From Phocaeicola faecicola (GTDB lineage Bacteria; Bacteroidota; Bacteroidia; Bacteroidales; Bacteroidaceae), in assembly GCF_013618865.1 (NCBI RefSeq), contig NZ_JABSOE010000001.1:62001-126000 (forward strand): a DNA stretch of 64,000 nt. The letters run 5' to 3'. Below the pieces are notes generated by a model. It was not told the DNA's origin. It searched no databases and was given only the letters and a program-made list of their open reading frames with translations. The position numbers were made by a program, and so were the translations under genes. Shown here piece by piece: positions 1-8,453 of this stretch (position 1 is the stretch's first letter; each line of letters begins with the position of its first letter).

Positions 1-1382
1 ATTACCGGAGGGCGGAACTGGGAATCTTCAAGTTGCAGCTGACCCGCTCGAATGCGTATAAGCGGGTGCTGAACTGCTTCCTGAATTACGAGCATTGGGT
101 GAAGAAGAAGGATATCGACTATAATATTTATACGGAACTGCAGGACAAGGATTTTCTGTTCGATGCGAACTACCTGGACCTGATTCTGAACAACCTGCTT
201 TCGAATGCCGTGAAATATACCGAGGCGGGGGAGAGCATCACCGTCAAACTGTATGAAGAGGGTGAGTACCTGGTCTTGCAGGTAAGTGATACCGGTGTAG
301 GTATTCCGAAGGACAAGCAGAAGAAAATTTTTGAGCGCTTCTATCAGGTAGACAGTGACCACCCGGGAAGCGGCATCGGACTTTCTCTGATTCAGCGCCT
401 GGTAGAACTGCACCACGGTCGGATCGACCTGAAGAGTGAGGTGGGCAAGGGCTCGACTTTTACGGTGTATATTCCGCAGAACGAAAGTGCGTATACCCTG
501 GAAGAACTTCAGAGCAATACGGGCAATTCCACGGAACAGGTGGCTTATTCTACGAATGCGAATGATGCTTACGTAGGGGAAACCATGGATACCGACTTGT
601 CGGCGGATGCGGAGGACAGTGAAAAGAAAATCACGATACTGGTGGTAGAGGACAATGAGGAACTCCGGAATTACCTGGTGAGCGGACTGAGGGATCTGTT
701 CAATGTGACGGTAGCCGGCAACGGACAGGAGGCTCTCGAACTGCTTAAGGACAAGGAGGTCGACCTGGTTGTCACGGACGTGATGATGCCGGTCATGGAC
801 GGTATCAAGTTGTGCCGGCAACTGAAGCAGAACCTGCGTACCTGTCACATTCCGGTGTTCATGCTCTCGGCAAAGACCGATGTGAAGTATCAGCTGGAAG
901 GACTGAAGGTAGGCGCCGATGATTACTTGCCGAAACCGTTCTCCATGTCTGTCCTGAGGACCAAGATACAGAATACCCTCCGTACCCGGAGCCGCGCCTT
1001 CGAACGGTATTCCAACTCCACGGAAGTGGAGCCGGAGAAAATTGCCATGAACAGCATGGACGAGGAACTGCTGAGAAAGGCCATCGAGGTGGTGGAGCGG
1101 AACATGGACAACGTGGAATTCTCTACGGAGCAGTTTGCCAGTGAGATGAACATGAGCCGTTCGAACCTGCACCTGAAACTGAAGGCGATTACCGGTAAGT
1201 CGGCTATCGAGTTTATTCATAAGATTCGTTTTAACAGGGCCTGCCAGTTGCTGAAGGAAGGCAAGTATTCCATTGCGGAAATCAGTTATATGGTAGGATA
1301 TAATACCCCGTCGTACTTTGCGGCCCGTTTCAAGAAATACATGGGCTGCCTGCCGACGGAATACATCAAGAAAGAGTCATGA
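1..1382 (+). CDS. Hybrid two-component system regulator (HTCS), 5'-truncated by the window edge
   Basis: This is the C-terminal part of a one-protein sensor kinase/response regulator that activates PUL transcription; the periplasmic sensor and the phospho-accepting histidine lie upstream of the window. The frame is open from base 3, and the TTG at 33 is not a real start. Numbering from base 33, the kinase ATPase domain spans about 1-150, with an N-box (DLILNNLLSNAVKYT), a G1 box (DTGVGIP) and a G2 box (GSGIGLSL). A receiver domain spans about 199-315, with VVEDNEE, phospho-acceptor Asp249 (VVTDVMMP) and Lys301 (LPKPF). An AraC-type helix-turn-helix domain fills about 345-449. Its stop overlaps the start of the next gene by 4 bases (ATGA). 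The position next to heparan-degrading genes suggests it senses heparin/heparan oligosaccharides, as BT4663 does in B. thetaiotaomicron. Domain identity is certain; the ligand is inferred. Confidence 0.96.
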   Translation, partial: YRRAELGIFKLQLTRSNAYKRVLNCFLNYEHWVKKKDIDYNIYTELQDKDFLFDANYLDLILNNLLSNAVKYTEAGESITVKLYEEGEYLVLQVSDTGVGIPKDKQKKIFERFYQVDSDHPGSGIGLSLIQRLVELHHGRIDLKSEVGKGSTFTVYIPQNESAYTLEELQSNTGNSTEQVAYSTNANDAYVGETMDTDLSADAEDSEKKITILVVEDNEELRNYLVSGLRDLFNVTVAGNGQEALELLKDKEVDLVVTDVMMPVMDGIKLCRQLKQNLRTCHIPVFMLSAKTDVKYQLEGLKVGADDYLPKPFSMSVLRTKIQNTLRTRSRAFERYSNSTEVEPEKIAMNSMDEELLRKAIEVVERNMDNVEFSTEQFASEMNMSRSNLHLKLKAITGKSAIEFIHKIRFNRACQLLKEGKYSIAEISYMVGYNTPSYFAARFKKYMGCLPTEYIKKES

Positions 1383-2527
1383 ACAGATTGAGAGGTTGGA
1401 TATTTTATGCGGTGCTGCTCCTGATAGGGGGAGGATGCCGGACACATACGAAGACGGAGGCCGGTGTGGAAACCATCGACTGCGGAAAGACGGAGAAAGG
1501 AGAACTGTTCCAGTTCCGCTTGTCGAACGGGAAGGGAACCACCGTTTCGGTAACCAATTGGGGGGCTGCCCTGATGGACGTCTCCGTACCTGACAAACGG
1601 GGAAACCTGGCTTCGGTGGTACTGGGATTCGACAGTGCCCACCAATACCGGCAATCCCACCCCAAGTTCGGCAGCGTGGTAGGGCGTTATGCCAACCGCA
1701 TTGCCGGGGCCTCGCTGGAACTGGATGGGGTAACGTATGCTCTTGACAGGAACCAGCGGAACAACTGTATTCATGGAGGGACTGAAGGTTTTCACCAGCA
1801 ACTGTTTCAGGTGGATACGGCCTATGTATCCGCAGATACGGCAGTGGTGCGTATGTCTTACCTGAGCCGGCACCTGGAAGGCGGTTTTCCGGGCAACCTG
1901 CAACTGGAGGTGGCTTATAAGCTGAACAGCCGGAATGAGGTGATTCTGGAGTATACGGCTACGACCGACCGTCCGACCGTAATCAACCTGACCAACCACA
2001 GTTATTTCAATCTCTCGGGAGGAGAGCGGGATGTACTGGCGCACCGTTATCGCATTGTGGCCGATTCGGTAACTCCGGTCGACTCGGCCGGCATTCCTAC
2101 GGGAGAACGGATGGCAGTGGAAGGTACGGAATACGATTTCAGACAGGCCGATTCACTGGGAGCGCGGATGGACAACGGAGCCTCGTACGATATCAACTAT
2201 GTATTGGACAAAGGTCCCGGAACCCTTTCTCTGGTTGCAGTGGTGGAAGATCCGGCAAGCGGAAGAATCCTGAAAGCCTATACTACGGAGCCGGGAATGC
2301 AGTTTTATGTGCCTAAAACGGATATGGGCAAGTACGGCGGGCGGAATGGAAAGCCTTATGGCAGGTATTATGGTTTCTGCCTTGAGATGCAGCATTATCC
2401 CGACGCCCCGCATCATCCGGCATTTCCTTCTACTGTATTGCGTCCCGGAGAAGTGTACCGGCAGGTGACGGTATACCGGTTTGAGACTGAAGGAGAAGGA
2501 GGTTCACAAGAAAGAGACAATGATTAA
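1379..2527 (+). CDS. galM: Aldose 1-epimerase (galactose mutarotase-type), probable lipoprotein
   Basis: Aldose 1-epimerases interconvert the alpha and beta anomers of free aldoses. The 382-residue product has a short basic N-terminus, a hydrophobic stretch and a lipobox-like GGGC at Cys20, so it is probably anchored in the periplasm or outer membrane. Active-site landmarks are present: His132 (CIHGGTEG), His207 (LTNHSYFNL) and Glu336 (CLEMQHYPDAP). Length and motif order are normal for the family. The start codon overlaps the stop of the HTCS gene, which implies translational coupling. A mutarotase is not an obvious need for heparan breakdown; it may act on the reducing ends of released sugars. 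The family call is secure, while the substrate is unknown. Confidence 0.93.
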   Translation: MNRLRGWIFYAVLLLIGGGCRTHTKTEAGVETIDCGKTEKGELFQFRLSNGKGTTVSVTNWGAALMDVSVPDKRGNLASVVLGFDSAHQYRQSHPKFGSVVGRYANRIAGASLELDGVTYALDRNQRNNCIHGGTEGFHQQLFQVDTAYVSADTAVVRMSYLSRHLEGGFPGNLQLEVAYKLNSRNEVILEYTATTDRPTVINLTNHSYFNLSGGERDVLAHRYRIVADSVTPVDSAGIPTGERMAVEGTEYDFRQADSLGARMDNGASYDINYVLDKGPGTLSLVAVVEDPASGRILKAYTTEPGMQFYVPKTDMGKYGGRNGKPYGRYYGFCLEMQHYPDAPHHPAFPSTVLRPGEVYRQVTVYRFETEGEGGSQERDND

Positions 2528-2553
2528 TTCTTAAAATGATAGCTAATTGATTC

Positions 2554-4875
2554 ATGAAAACAACGATTTTACTACTAGCCGTAAGTTGCCTGCTGTGCAC
2601 CCCCGGAAAGGTGAAGGCACAGGAACGCAACGAAGTAACCTGGCAGAAGGTAGAGGGAGTGACCATTCCCGTACCTCCTCAGGTACATCCCCGTCTGTAT
2701 CTCCGTGCTGCGGATATTCCTGAACTGCAACAGCGGATGAAGCATCCTGAAATCAAGGAAACGCTGAAGCTGATGAAGCGTCTGGGAAAAGACCGTACGA
2801 AGAAAGAGGAGGCAAAGGCACCCGCCAAGGACGGTTTCCGTTACTATGCAGAGATGAGGGGGCTGACTACCCGTGCCCAGTTGCAGGCACTCGACTATCT
2901 GGTTTCGGGTGACAAGAAGCAGGCGCGTAAGGCCATTACGGAAATGCTTGACTCTTTGCAGCATACCGATTTTGGGGTGAAGGGTGACCTTTCCCGTGCC
3001 AGCGGTTCGATGCTGATGGTGGGAGCCATGGTATACGACTGGTGCTACGACCAGATGGAATCGTCTGAAAAGCAGGCCTACATCAAAGAGTTCGTGCGGA
3101 TTGCCAAGACCATGGAATGCGGATATCCTCCAAAGAATACGGAACCGATTGCCGGACATTCTTCCGAATGGATGGTACTGAGGGACATGCTCTCGGCAGG
3201 TATCGCCATTTACGACGAGTATCCGGATATGTACAACTATGTGGTGAAGATGATGTATGAGGATTATATTCCGGTGCGCAACTTCATTTATTCGGGACAT
3301 AATTATCATCAGGGAACAAGTTATGCGAATGTGCGTTTCAGCAATGACCTGATTTCTCTGTGGATATTGTCACGTATGGGGGCAGGGGCCATCTATGATC
3401 CGGCGCAGCAGTTTGTACTGTACGACTTTATTTACCGTCGTCGTCCGGACGGGCAGGTGATGCCGGCCGGTGATACGAATCCGGGAAGAAAGTCGATTGC
3501 CTCTTATGCCTTGCCTGCCATGCTGGCCTACAGCTATTACAAGGATGAATACCTGGCTTATGAGTATCAGCGCCGCCCGAAAATTGACAATCACTGTCTG
3601 ATTTTCGATGTGCTGTGGAGAAATCTGGAGGTGAAGCCCAAATCGCCCAAGAGCCTGCCGCTGACCCGTTATTCCGGCAGTCCGTTCGGCTGGATGATTG
3701 CCCGTACCGGCTGGGGAGACAACAGCGTGATTGCGGAAATGAAAATCAATGAGCAGTTTGTAGGCAACCACCAGCACATGGATGGAGGAGCTTTCCAGTT
3801 GTATTATAAAGGTCCGCTCGCCATCGATGCCGGTGCTTATCAGGGTACTTCCGGAGGGTATAACAGTCCTCACAACAAGAATTTCTTCAAGCGTACCATT
3901 GCGCACAACTCGCTGCTGATTTACGATCCCGAAGAAAAGTTTGCCTGCTGGAACTACGGTGGTGCCGATAAGACAGAGTTTGCTGCCAATGACGGAGGAC
4001 AGCGGATGCCAGGCGACCGTTGGGAAACCTGCCGTTCGTTTGCTGACCTGATGAGTGAGGCTTATACGACCGGTAAGGTGCTGGCACACGGTACAGGCAG
4101 TGATGCGATGCAGCCGGATTATTCTTACCTGAAGGGGGACATTACGAAAGCCTATTCTGCGAAAGTGAAGGAAGTGAAACGTTCGTTTGTATTCCTGAAC
4201 CTGAAGTCAAGGAAAGTTCCGGGTGCCTTGATCGTCTATGACAAAGTGGTTTCTTCCCGTCCGGAGTTCGGTAAGTTCTGGCTGCTGCACAGTGTGGAAG
4301 AACCGGAGATGGGAGAAGGCGGCTTTACGGTGAAACGGACCAAGAACGATGATTCGGGTATGTTGTACAACCGGGTGCTGCTGCCGGAAGCCGGAAACGT
4401 GAAAATGGAGAAAGTGGGAGGACCGGGTAAGGAATTCTGGGTCTTTGGAACCAATTATCCTAACGCAGCGCAGCCCAACCGTCCGGACATTGCCAATGAA
4501 CGGGGAGAATGGAGAGTCGAGATTTCTCCGTTGAAACCGGCTGAAGAGAATTATTTCCTGAATGTGATGCAGGTGGCCGACAACGACTGCCAGCAGTTGA
4601 ATGACGTGAAGCGGATCGATGCCGAACGGGTAACGGGAGTGCAGTTGGCCGACCGTGTCGTGACTTTCAGCAAGAACTGTGAGCCGCTTTCCGGAAAGGT
4701 TGATCTGAAGGTAGAAGGGGAAGGTACATACAAATTCGTGCTGACGGATATGAATGCCGGAACCTGGCAGGTAAGAAAAGACGGAAAGCTCTTCCTGCCG
4801 GCAACTGTAGTCCGTGCGGACGATGGAGTACTGAGCTTTGAAGGTCCTGCCGGACATTACGAATGCTTCAGATAA
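2554..4875 (+). CDS. hepB: Heparinase II, PL21 family heparin/heparan sulfate lyase
   Basis: This enzyme cleaves heparin and heparan sulfate by beta-elimination, leaving delta4,5-unsaturated uronates. The 773-residue product matches Pedobacter heparinus heparinase II (772 residues) along its whole length as I recall that sequence. It has a signal peptide ending near KAQ23, an alpha/alpha barrel, and beta-sandwich domains from about residue 375. The known catalytic residues are at the same positions: His202 and Glu205 (GHSSEWM), Tyr257 (HQGTSY) and His406 (GNHQHMD). His408, Asp425 and His451 are the likely zinc ligands. No clear lipobox is visible, which points to the periplasm. It lies 26 bases after galM and ahead of a terminator. 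The family is near certain; cellular location is inferred. Confidence 0.96.
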   Translation: MKTTILLLAVSCLLCTPGKVKAQERNEVTWQKVEGVTIPVPPQVHPRLYLRAADIPELQQRMKHPEIKETLKLMKRLGKDRTKKEEAKAPAKDGFRYYAEMRGLTTRAQLQALDYLVSGDKKQARKAITEMLDSLQHTDFGVKGDLSRASGSMLMVGAMVYDWCYDQMESSEKQAYIKEFVRIAKTMECGYPPKNTEPIAGHSSEWMVLRDMLSAGIAIYDEYPDMYNYVVKMMYEDYIPVRNFIYSGHNYHQGTSYANVRFSNDLISLWILSRMGAGAIYDPAQQFVLYDFIYRRRPDGQVMPAGDTNPGRKSIASYALPAMLAYSYYKDEYLAYEYQRRPKIDNHCLIFDVLWRNLEVKPKSPKSLPLTRYSGSPFGWMIARTGWGDNSVIAEMKINEQFVGNHQHMDGGAFQLYYKGPLAIDAGAYQGTSGGYNSPHNKNFFKRTIAHNSLLIYDPEEKFACWNYGGADKTEFAANDGGQRMPGDRWETCRSFADLMSEAYTTGKVLAHGTGSDAMQPDYSYLKGDITKAYSAKVKEVKRSFVFLNLKSRKVPGALIVYDKVVSSRPEFGKFWLLHSVEEPEMGEGGFTVKRTKNDDSGMLYNRVLLPEAGNVKMEKVGGPGKEFWVFGTNYPNAAQPNRPDIANERGEWRVEISPLKPAEENYFLNVMQVADNDCQQLNDVKRIDAERVTGVQLADRVVTFSKNCEPLSGKVDLKVEGEGTYKFVLTDMNAGTWQVRKDGKLFLPATVVRADDGVLSFEGPAGHYECFR

Positions 4876-4920
4876 TGTATTACAACACTTAGTTTTTTCT
4901 TTTAAATATTAGGTCAGACA

Positions 4921-4970
4921 AGCCCTCTTTTCATGTGAAACCTCACATTGGAAAGAGGGCTTTGTGTTAC
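4921..4970 (+). terminator. Hairpin terminator after the heparinase II gene
   Basis: A 10-bp perfect outer stem (AGCCCTCTTT at 4921-4930 with AAAGAGGGCT at 4952-4961) encloses an inner ATGTGA/TCACAT stem and is followed by a U-rich stretch. It probably ends the HTCS-galM-hepB transcript. Confidence 0.7.
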
Positions 4971-5241
4971 TGTTTTTTCCTGTAGGTCAGCCGGAAATTC
5001 ACCTGATTACCACTGAATGAGAAGAAAAAGTTCTAATAGCCTCATTCTCAATGTGAAAATTCGTCCTGATATTATGTTGGTCAGCATACTTTTATACAAT
5101 TTTATCATTTGAAAAACGGAATTGATATCCGAAATAAGGATATTATCAGATACATTATACAATATAGACTCAGGTTTTAGGGGGCGTTTTTTATTTTTGT
5201 AATAAACAGATTTGTAATGTTAAACCTTGAATTAATGTATT
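4971..5241 (+). promoter_or_regulatory. Upstream region of the first susC, with a -7 box at 5192-5199
   Basis: No gene is present in this gap. TATTTTTG at 5192-5199 fits the Bacteroides -7 consensus TAnnTTTG and would give a leader of about 36 bases; no clear -33 TTTG is seen. Further upstream are small inverted repeats: GAATGAG/CTCATTC (5015-5021 with 5041-5047) and ATATCC/GGATAT (5125-5130 with 5138-5143). Either could be an operator for the HTCS, but this is inference. Confidence 0.45.
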
Positions 5242-5244
5242 ATG
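5219..5244 (+). repeat. Leader shared by both susC genes, copy 1
   Basis: The 26 bases ending in the start codon of the first susC are the same as 10338-10363 before the second susC except at two positions. The shared core is GTTAAACCTTG followed by an AT-rich stretch ending ATGTATTATG. It could be a translation-initiation element, an antisense RNA target or simply a remnant of gene duplication. Confidence 0.7.
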
Positions 5245-8200
5245 TGTAGACTTGTTTTATTATTTGTTCTGTTCTTCATCGGGACATCGGCATATGCACA
5301 GAATATGACGGTTACCGGTAGAGTTATCGATGATGATGGTATTGAAGTAATCGGAGCCAGCGTGGTTGTAAAAGGAGCTACAGGGGTAGGTACGATTACC
5401 GATTTGGACGGTAATTATTCATTGACTGTAAATGACGCTTCCCGGGATGTCTTGGTTTTCTCTTATGTAGGTATGACATCGCAGGAAGTGAAAGTCGGCG
5501 GACGGAAAGTCATTAATGTAACCTTGAAGTCGGATGCGGTGATGCTGGATGAAGTGGTGACAATCGGGTATGCTACTGTAAAGAAGAAAGACCTTACCGG
5601 ATCGGTTTCCTCTGTTTCTTCAAAAGACATTGCCTCTGTACCTATTTCGGATGTCACCCAGGCGCTCAGTGGAAAGGTTGCTGGAGTGCAGGTCATGCGT
5701 TCTCAGGGCTCCCCGGATGCGGACATCTCAATAAAGGTCCGTGGAGGTACTTCTATTACACAAAGCAACGAACCTCTTTATATTATCGACGGATTTCCAA
5801 GTGAAGACGGATTGAAAGGCATTGAGGCCAGTGACATTGCTTCGATTGATATTTTGAAGGATGCTTCGTCTACGGCTATCTATGGTGCCCGTGGTGCCAA
5901 TGGAGTAATCCTGGTCACTACCAAGGGAGGAAATGTTGATAAGTTCAACATCAGCTACGATATGTATATCGGTTTTAAGAAAGTGAACAAGCGATACGAT
6001 GTACTTGATGTGCTCGATTTTGTGAAACTGGAATATGAGAGAAGCATCAATGAACCTGATAAAATGAATGATTTTGTCCTTCCGATTTACGGCAATTATG
6101 ATGAATACGATGAACTGTATGCCAACAGACAGGGCATAGACTGGCAGGACGAGGTCTTTAACCGTTCTACGGCAATGACTCAGCAGCATAAAATCTCATT
6201 GAGCGGCGGCAGCAAGACTTCTCAGTACATGCTTACTTATACCCGGAACGTAGATGACGGTATCTGGTATGGAAGTGGGTTGAAAAGAGATAACTTCCGC
6301 GTGAAACTGAGCCAGGAAGCGACTTCATGGTTGAAGTTTTCTACCAATATCAGTTATATTGATGAGGTGACAGAAGGACTTGGAAGTCTTCAGGAAGGAG
6401 GTGCGTCCAGCCGAATGCAGCATGTAATCCAGTATCGTCCGACGATTGGAAAGAATGGAAACGATGAACAGCTGCTGATTGACGATGATGACCCGGCACT
6501 GTTGTTGGAGGGGGCCAGTCAGATGCAGAGTCCGATTGCTTCCATCGAAAGTGAGCAGCGTACGAAACGGAATCAGATCTTGTCAATGAACGGTGACCTG
6601 GAAATCCGATTGCCGAAAGACCTGACCTATCGCGGAACCATTGGAATCCGCAGACGGACCATCAAAACGGATATTTTTTATTCAGAAAGATCCAAGCAGG
6701 CTAAAAATGCAGGAGCACCTTACGGCTGGAAGGAAATCGAAGAACAGTCCAGCTTTATGTACAACAATGTGCTTACCTGGGACAAGTCGTTTAATCGTGA
6801 ACACCATCTGACACTGGTTGCCGGTCAGGAATACATTCAGTATGGAACCGATTATCTGAAGAGTGGAGCCAGACAGTTCAGTGACATCAATTTTGGCCTG
6901 GCAGATATGTCTTTGGGTGCCAGTCCGGACAAGGTAATTACACGCCTGGAAAGCGAGAAGATGCTTTCTTATTTCATGCGGGGTAATTATTCGTTGAAAG
7001 ACAAATATTTGTTTGCTGCCTCTGTACGTGCAGATGCTTCCAGTAAGTTTGGAGATAACCATAAGTGGGGTGTTTTCCCGGCAGCATCGTTCGCATGGAG
7101 AGCTTCAGAAGAAGAGTTCGTGAAAAAATGGGGTATATTTTCCAATCTGAAAGTCAGATTGAGTTATGGTTCAGCCGGAAATAATAAGATTGACAATTAC
7201 TTGAGTCTTTCAAAAATGGGATCGGTATGGATTCCTTATAACGGAACAAGTACGGTTTCCGGATTTGTCAGCAAGCAGTTGTATAACCCGGACTTGCAGT
7301 GGGAAACCAATGTGACTTCCAACTTCGGACTGGATATGGGATTTTTGAACCAGCGTATTCAGTTGACTGTCGACCTGTACAATATCAATACGAAGAACCT
7401 GTTGCTGGATGCCCCAATTCCTTTGTTGTCGGGATATAAATCGATGATGATCAATGCAGGAAGAACCAATAACAGGGGTATTGAACTGGCGCTGACCACG
7501 CATAACATCAATACGAAGGATTTTTCATGGAGCACTACCTTGAATCTTTCTCATAACCGCAATGAGGTAAAGGAACTGTATAATGCCGATTATATGGAAA
7601 TTGTTTCCAACTGGGCACAGACTTCAGAGTTTAACAAGAGTGATTACATCATCCGTGTCGGAGAGCCGTTGGGGCAGATGTACGGATACCGTCTGGCAGG
7701 AATTTATACGGTGGACGACTTTACATTCGATGAGGCCACCCAGAAGTATACGGTAAAGGAAGGAATTCCATACGACAAGAATTTCTATCCGAAACCGGGA
7801 TTCTGGAAATTTGAGGACCTTGACGGAGACAAGCAGATTACCGAATCGGACAAGACTGTTATCGGAAATGCCAATCCGAAACTGTATGGTGGTTTGACCA
7901 ATAACTTTACCTGGAAAGGTTTTGATTTAAGTATCTTCCTGAATTTCTCTATCGGAAATAAGATTTATAGTGCCAATAAGATGTATTATACCAAATTCAA
8001 CAACCGTTGGAGAAATACATTGAAAGATGAGGCCTTGCAACGGTTTACGATTATCAATGATAAGGGAGAAAATATCCAGAATGATCCGGTACAGCTGGCA
8101 GCTGTCAATGCCGGACGCAATTATGTCTCTGTAGAAGGCAGTTCTAACCTGTACTTCCATTCGGGATACGTAGAAGATGGCTCTTTCCTGAAAATCAATA

Positions 8201-8424
8201 ACGTATCTTTGGGATATACCCTTCCAAAGTCGCTGATAAAGAAGATTCATTTGTCGAACGTACGTTTTTATGCTACCGGATACAATCTCTATACGTTTAC
8301 CAAATATTCCGGATACGACCCGGAAGTGAATACTTATTCCAATGGTGGACTGACACCGGGTATTGACTGGGGAGCTTATCCGTCATCCATTTCGGTAGTG
8401 TTTGGTGCCAATATAACGTTTTAG
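5242..8424 (+). CDS. susC: SusC-like TonB-dependent outer-membrane transporter, pair 1
   Basis: SusC proteins are 22-strand outer-membrane barrels that import oligosaccharides with a SusD lid, powered by TonB. The 1060-residue product has a signal peptide ending at SAYAQ (about residue 20) and a carboxypeptidase-regulatory-like domain (about 22-100, VTGRVIDDDG to SYVGM). A TonB-box/plug region follows (DEVVTIGYATVKKKDLTGS, then PLYIIDGFPSEDG and IYGARGANGV), then the barrel, ending in a terminal Phe (GANITF). It sits 29 bases before its susD partner. The N-terminal 200 residues closely resemble the second SusC at 10361, so the pairs probably arose by duplication. The likely cargo, judged from the neighbours, is heparan oligosaccharides. 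Confidence 0.95.
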   Translation: MCRLVLLFVLFFIGTSAYAQNMTVTGRVIDDDGIEVIGASVVVKGATGVGTITDLDGNYSLTVNDASRDVLVFSYVGMTSQEVKVGGRKVINVTLKSDAVMLDEVVTIGYATVKKKDLTGSVSSVSSKDIASVPISDVTQALSGKVAGVQVMRSQGSPDADISIKVRGGTSITQSNEPLYIIDGFPSEDGLKGIEASDIASIDILKDASSTAIYGARGANGVILVTTKGGNVDKFNISYDMYIGFKKVNKRYDVLDVLDFVKLEYERSINEPDKMNDFVLPIYGNYDEYDELYANRQGIDWQDEVFNRSTAMTQQHKISLSGGSKTSQYMLTYTRNVDDGIWYGSGLKRDNFRVKLSQEATSWLKFSTNISYIDEVTEGLGSLQEGGASSRMQHVIQYRPTIGKNGNDEQLLIDDDDPALLLEGASQMQSPIASIESEQRTKRNQILSMNGDLEIRLPKDLTYRGTIGIRRRTIKTDIFYSERSKQAKNAGAPYGWKEIEEQSSFMYNNVLTWDKSFNREHHLTLVAGQEYIQYGTDYLKSGARQFSDINFGLADMSLGASPDKVITRLESEKMLSYFMRGNYSLKDKYLFAASVRADASSKFGDNHKWGVFPAASFAWRASEEEFVKKWGIFSNLKVRLSYGSAGNNKIDNYLSLSKMGSVWIPYNGTSTVSGFVSKQLYNPDLQWETNVTSNFGLDMGFLNQRIQLTVDLYNINTKNLLLDAPIPLLSGYKSMMINAGRTNNRGIELALTTHNINTKDFSWSTTLNLSHNRNEVKELYNADYMEIVSNWAQTSEFNKSDYIIRVGEPLGQMYGYRLAGIYTVDDFTFDEATQKYTVKEGIPYDKNFYPKPGFWKFEDLDGDKQITESDKTVIGNANPKLYGGLTNNFTWKGFDLSIFLNFSIGNKIYSANKMYYTKFNNRWRNTLKDEALQRFTIINDKGENIQNDPVQLAAVNAGRNYVSVEGSSNLYFHSGYVEDGSFLKINNVSLGYTLPKSLIKKIHLSNVRFYATGYNLYTFTKYSGYDPEVNTYSNGGLTPGIDWGAYPSSISVVFGANITF

Positions 8425-8453
8425 TGAGAATAATTAATTAAATAGAACAGACT

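Noticed and set aside
2554-2622. Lipoprotein signal in heparinase II (Cys12 or Cys15)
   Set aside because: The hydrophobic stretch before either cysteine is too short and the -3 position does not fit a lipobox; a signal peptidase I site near residue 23 fits better.
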